The notes under the pieces: model-generated
Told to the model about the DNA's origin: nothing
What the model saw: the letters and a program-made list of their open reading frames with translations, nothing else
Database searches by the model: none
Translations under genes and position numbers: made by a program
In this document: positions 6,097 to 7,257 of the stretch, in pieces
Position numbering within the stretch: the stretch's first letter is position 1
Layout: each line of letters starts with the position of its first letter
DNA from: Pseudomonadota bacterium
GTDB lineage: Bacteria > Myxococcota > Bradymonadia > UBA4248
Assembly: GCA_017629415.1 (NCBI GenBank)
Contig: JAGBXG010000476.1
Coordinates: 1-7,257 of the forward strand
Direction: 5' to 3'
Length of the DNA stretch: 7,257 nt

Positions 6097-7194
6097 ATGC
6101 AATTTTTTCATCAAACGCTGCTGACCTGGTTCCATCAATATGGCCGTGATTTACCATGGCGGCATGCACCCGGCCCCTATCAAGTCTGGGTTTCTGAAAT
6201 CATGTTGCAACAGACACAAGTCGCAACAGTCATCCCTTATTACGAACGCTGGATGATGCGTTTTCCGGATATTCTGTCGCTTGCTCAAGCCTCTGTTGAT
6301 GAAGTGCTGACGCTTTGGGCAGGCCTGGGATATTACAGACGCGCAAGATATCTGCATGAGGGCGCACGTGCCATCGTTGAACAATATGGCGGAAAATTCC
6401 CCCAAACTTTGGAAAACTTGAGAAAAATACCCGGCATAGGACCTTATACAGCCGGTGCCATCGCCAGTTTTGCTTTTGGACAAAATGTACCCGCTATCGA
6501 TGGCAATGCCGAACGTGTATTATCGAGATATTTTGGCATTTTCGGCGATTTAACACGCGGTGAAGGCAAAAAAAACCTATCTGCCACCGGCCATCAGCTG
6601 GCCGATTTGGGAAACAGTTCAGATATCAATCAAGCTATTATGGATATTGGCTCAAGCTGCTGCAGCCGCATCGCGCAATGCGAACAATGCCCGCTTCACA
6701 GCCACTGTTACGCCTTAAAACATGGCTTGACACAAACATTGCCGCAGAAAAAACAAGCCATCGAAAAATACGACGAATACCGCGTTGCCCTTTGTCTGTC
6801 CGTTCCCAACGGTTCCGTTCTCCTGGCTCGCCGGAGACCCCATATCCTCCTGGGAGGCCTTTGGGAATATCCCATGGTCACCATCGCGCGTGGAAAACAT
6901 ATTGCTCCCCCAAACCTTCGTCTTCCACGAAAAAACATGTGGTCCGAATGGCTATCAGCGCATCACCCCAATTCGCTTTTGACAAACTGGACAACACATG
7001 CACAACAAATCGAGCATATTTTCACACATATTCACATGCGTGTGATCTTAGATATGGCAACCCTCAAAGACATGAGTACAGATATCTGGACACCGGATGA
7101 AACCTACGATGCTTTTGAATGGCACCAACCCAATGAAGTGGAGCTTTTGCCCATTTCTTCGTTAATGCAAAAACTCATGGGACAACACAGTTAG
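6097..7194 (+). CDS. mutY: Adenine DNA glycosylase
   Basis: MutY removes adenine mispaired with 8-oxoguanine, preventing G:C to T:A mutations. The 365-residue protein (E. coli MutY is 350) shows every expected block. SEIMLQQTQV carries catalytic E34, GLGYY ends at residue 80, and the helix-hairpin-helix LRKIPGIGPYTAG spans 108-120. AIDGNAERV carries catalytic D135. The iron-sulfur cluster ligands are C188, C195, C198 and C204, with exact C-x6-C-x2-C-x5-C spacing. The Nudix-like 8-oxoguanine recognition domain follows, with LLARRRPHILLGGLWEYP near 242-259 and IFTHIH near 308-313, where FTH replaces the FSH loop of E. coli. The start is placed at 6097 because the first residues (MQFFHQTLLTWFHQYGRDLPW) match the family N-terminus directly. 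No clear Shine-Dalgarno sequence precedes it, and the preceding terminator suggests either its own unseen promoter or reduced read-through. Confidence 0.96.
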   Translation: MQFFHQTLLTWFHQYGRDLPWRHAPGPYQVWVSEIMLQQTQVATVIPYYERWMMRFPDILSLAQASVDEVLTLWAGLGYYRRARYLHEGARAIVEQYGGKFPQTLENLRKIPGIGPYTAGAIASFAFGQNVPAIDGNAERVLSRYFGIFGDLTRGEGKKNLSATGHQLADLGNSSDINQAIMDIGSSCCSRIAQCEQCPLHSHCYALKHGLTQTLPQKKQAIEKYDEYRVALCLSVPNGSVLLARRRPHILLGGLWEYPMVTIARGKHIAPPNLRLPRKNMWSEWLSAHHPNSLLTNWTTHAQQIEHIFTHIHMRVILDMATLKDMSTDIWTPDETYDAFEWHQPNEVELLPISSLMQKLMGQHS

Positions 7195-7208
7195 GTTGCA
7201 AAATAACG

Positions 7209-7235
7209 GCAAAATTTTTGCTCGCCATTTCGGCG
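7209..7235. other. Weak palindromes downstream of mutY
   Basis: GCAAAATTTTTGC (7209-7221) is a short AT-rich palindrome, and CGCC/GGCG (7223-7226 with 7232-7235) forms a 4-base stem. They lie 15 to 40 bases after the mutY stop. They could be a weak bidirectional terminator, but stem length and T-run are poor, so the role is uncertain. Confidence 0.25.
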
Positions 7236-7257
7236 CACTTTATTCGTCAGCTTTGAC

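Noticed and set aside
7240..7257. Possible C-terminal codons of a convergent minus-strand gene (VKADE then stop)
   Set aside because: Only five codons are visible before the window ends; too short to tell from chance, although a convergent gene would be consistent with the weak palindromes at 7209-7235.
1..7257. CRISPR array, tRNA or rRNA genes, insertion sequences
   Set aside because: No regularly spaced repeats, no tRNA-like T-loop sequences in cloverleaf context, and no transposase motifs or terminal repeats were found; nearly all bases lie in the protein genes listed.

Overview
The window holds five complete or near-complete protein genes plus one large gene cut by the left edge, arranged as two divergent groups. 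The content (full-length MutY with an iron-sulfur cluster and a Nudix-like end, pyruvoyl-type PanD, a cyclic-amidohydrolase enzyme, single-pass membrane protein, AGG-type ribosome sites, intrinsic terminator) is that of a bacterium with moderate GC content. A Gram-negative, proteobacterium-like host is my guess; nothing here fixes the phylum. No RNA genes, CRISPR arrays, transposases or phage genes were seen.

Minus strand, positions 4397 down to 1: four genes read right to left and joined by three successive 4-base ATGA start/stop overlaps. They are panD (aspartate 1-decarboxylase), a calcineurin-type metallophosphoesterase, a 126-residue single-pass membrane protein, and a very large ORF (at least 925 codons, no stop before position 1). 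I translated the large ORF by hand, codon by codon. Its C-terminal part is a clear DEDDy-type 3'-5' exonuclease (RNase D-like). Its N-terminal 540 or so residues look like a shortened, degenerate Lhr-like superfamily 2 helicase without recognisable Walker A or DEAH-type motifs. A serine/glutamine-rich linker separates the two parts. This fusion gene is the most unusual thing in the window.

Positions 4398-4563 form a short divergent control region with a candidate promoter and two inverted repeats. On the plus strand, 4564-5904 encodes a dihydropyrimidinase/hydantoinase-type cyclic amidohydrolase with all metal ligands and the carboxylated-lysine position intact. It is followed by a compact cluster of hairpins (5951-6054) ending in a T-run, read as a terminator built from two related palindromic modules. 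mutY (adenine DNA glycosylase) follows at 6097-7194. The last 60 or so bases contain only weak palindromes and possibly the last codons of a convergent gene.

Functionally, PanD makes beta-alanine for pantothenate and coenzyme A. Reductive pyrimidine breakdown through dihydropyrimidinase is another route towards beta-alanine, so the divergent pairing of these two genes is suggestive but unproven. The exonuclease fusion and MutY both act on nucleic acids, but they are on opposite strands and share no visible regulation.
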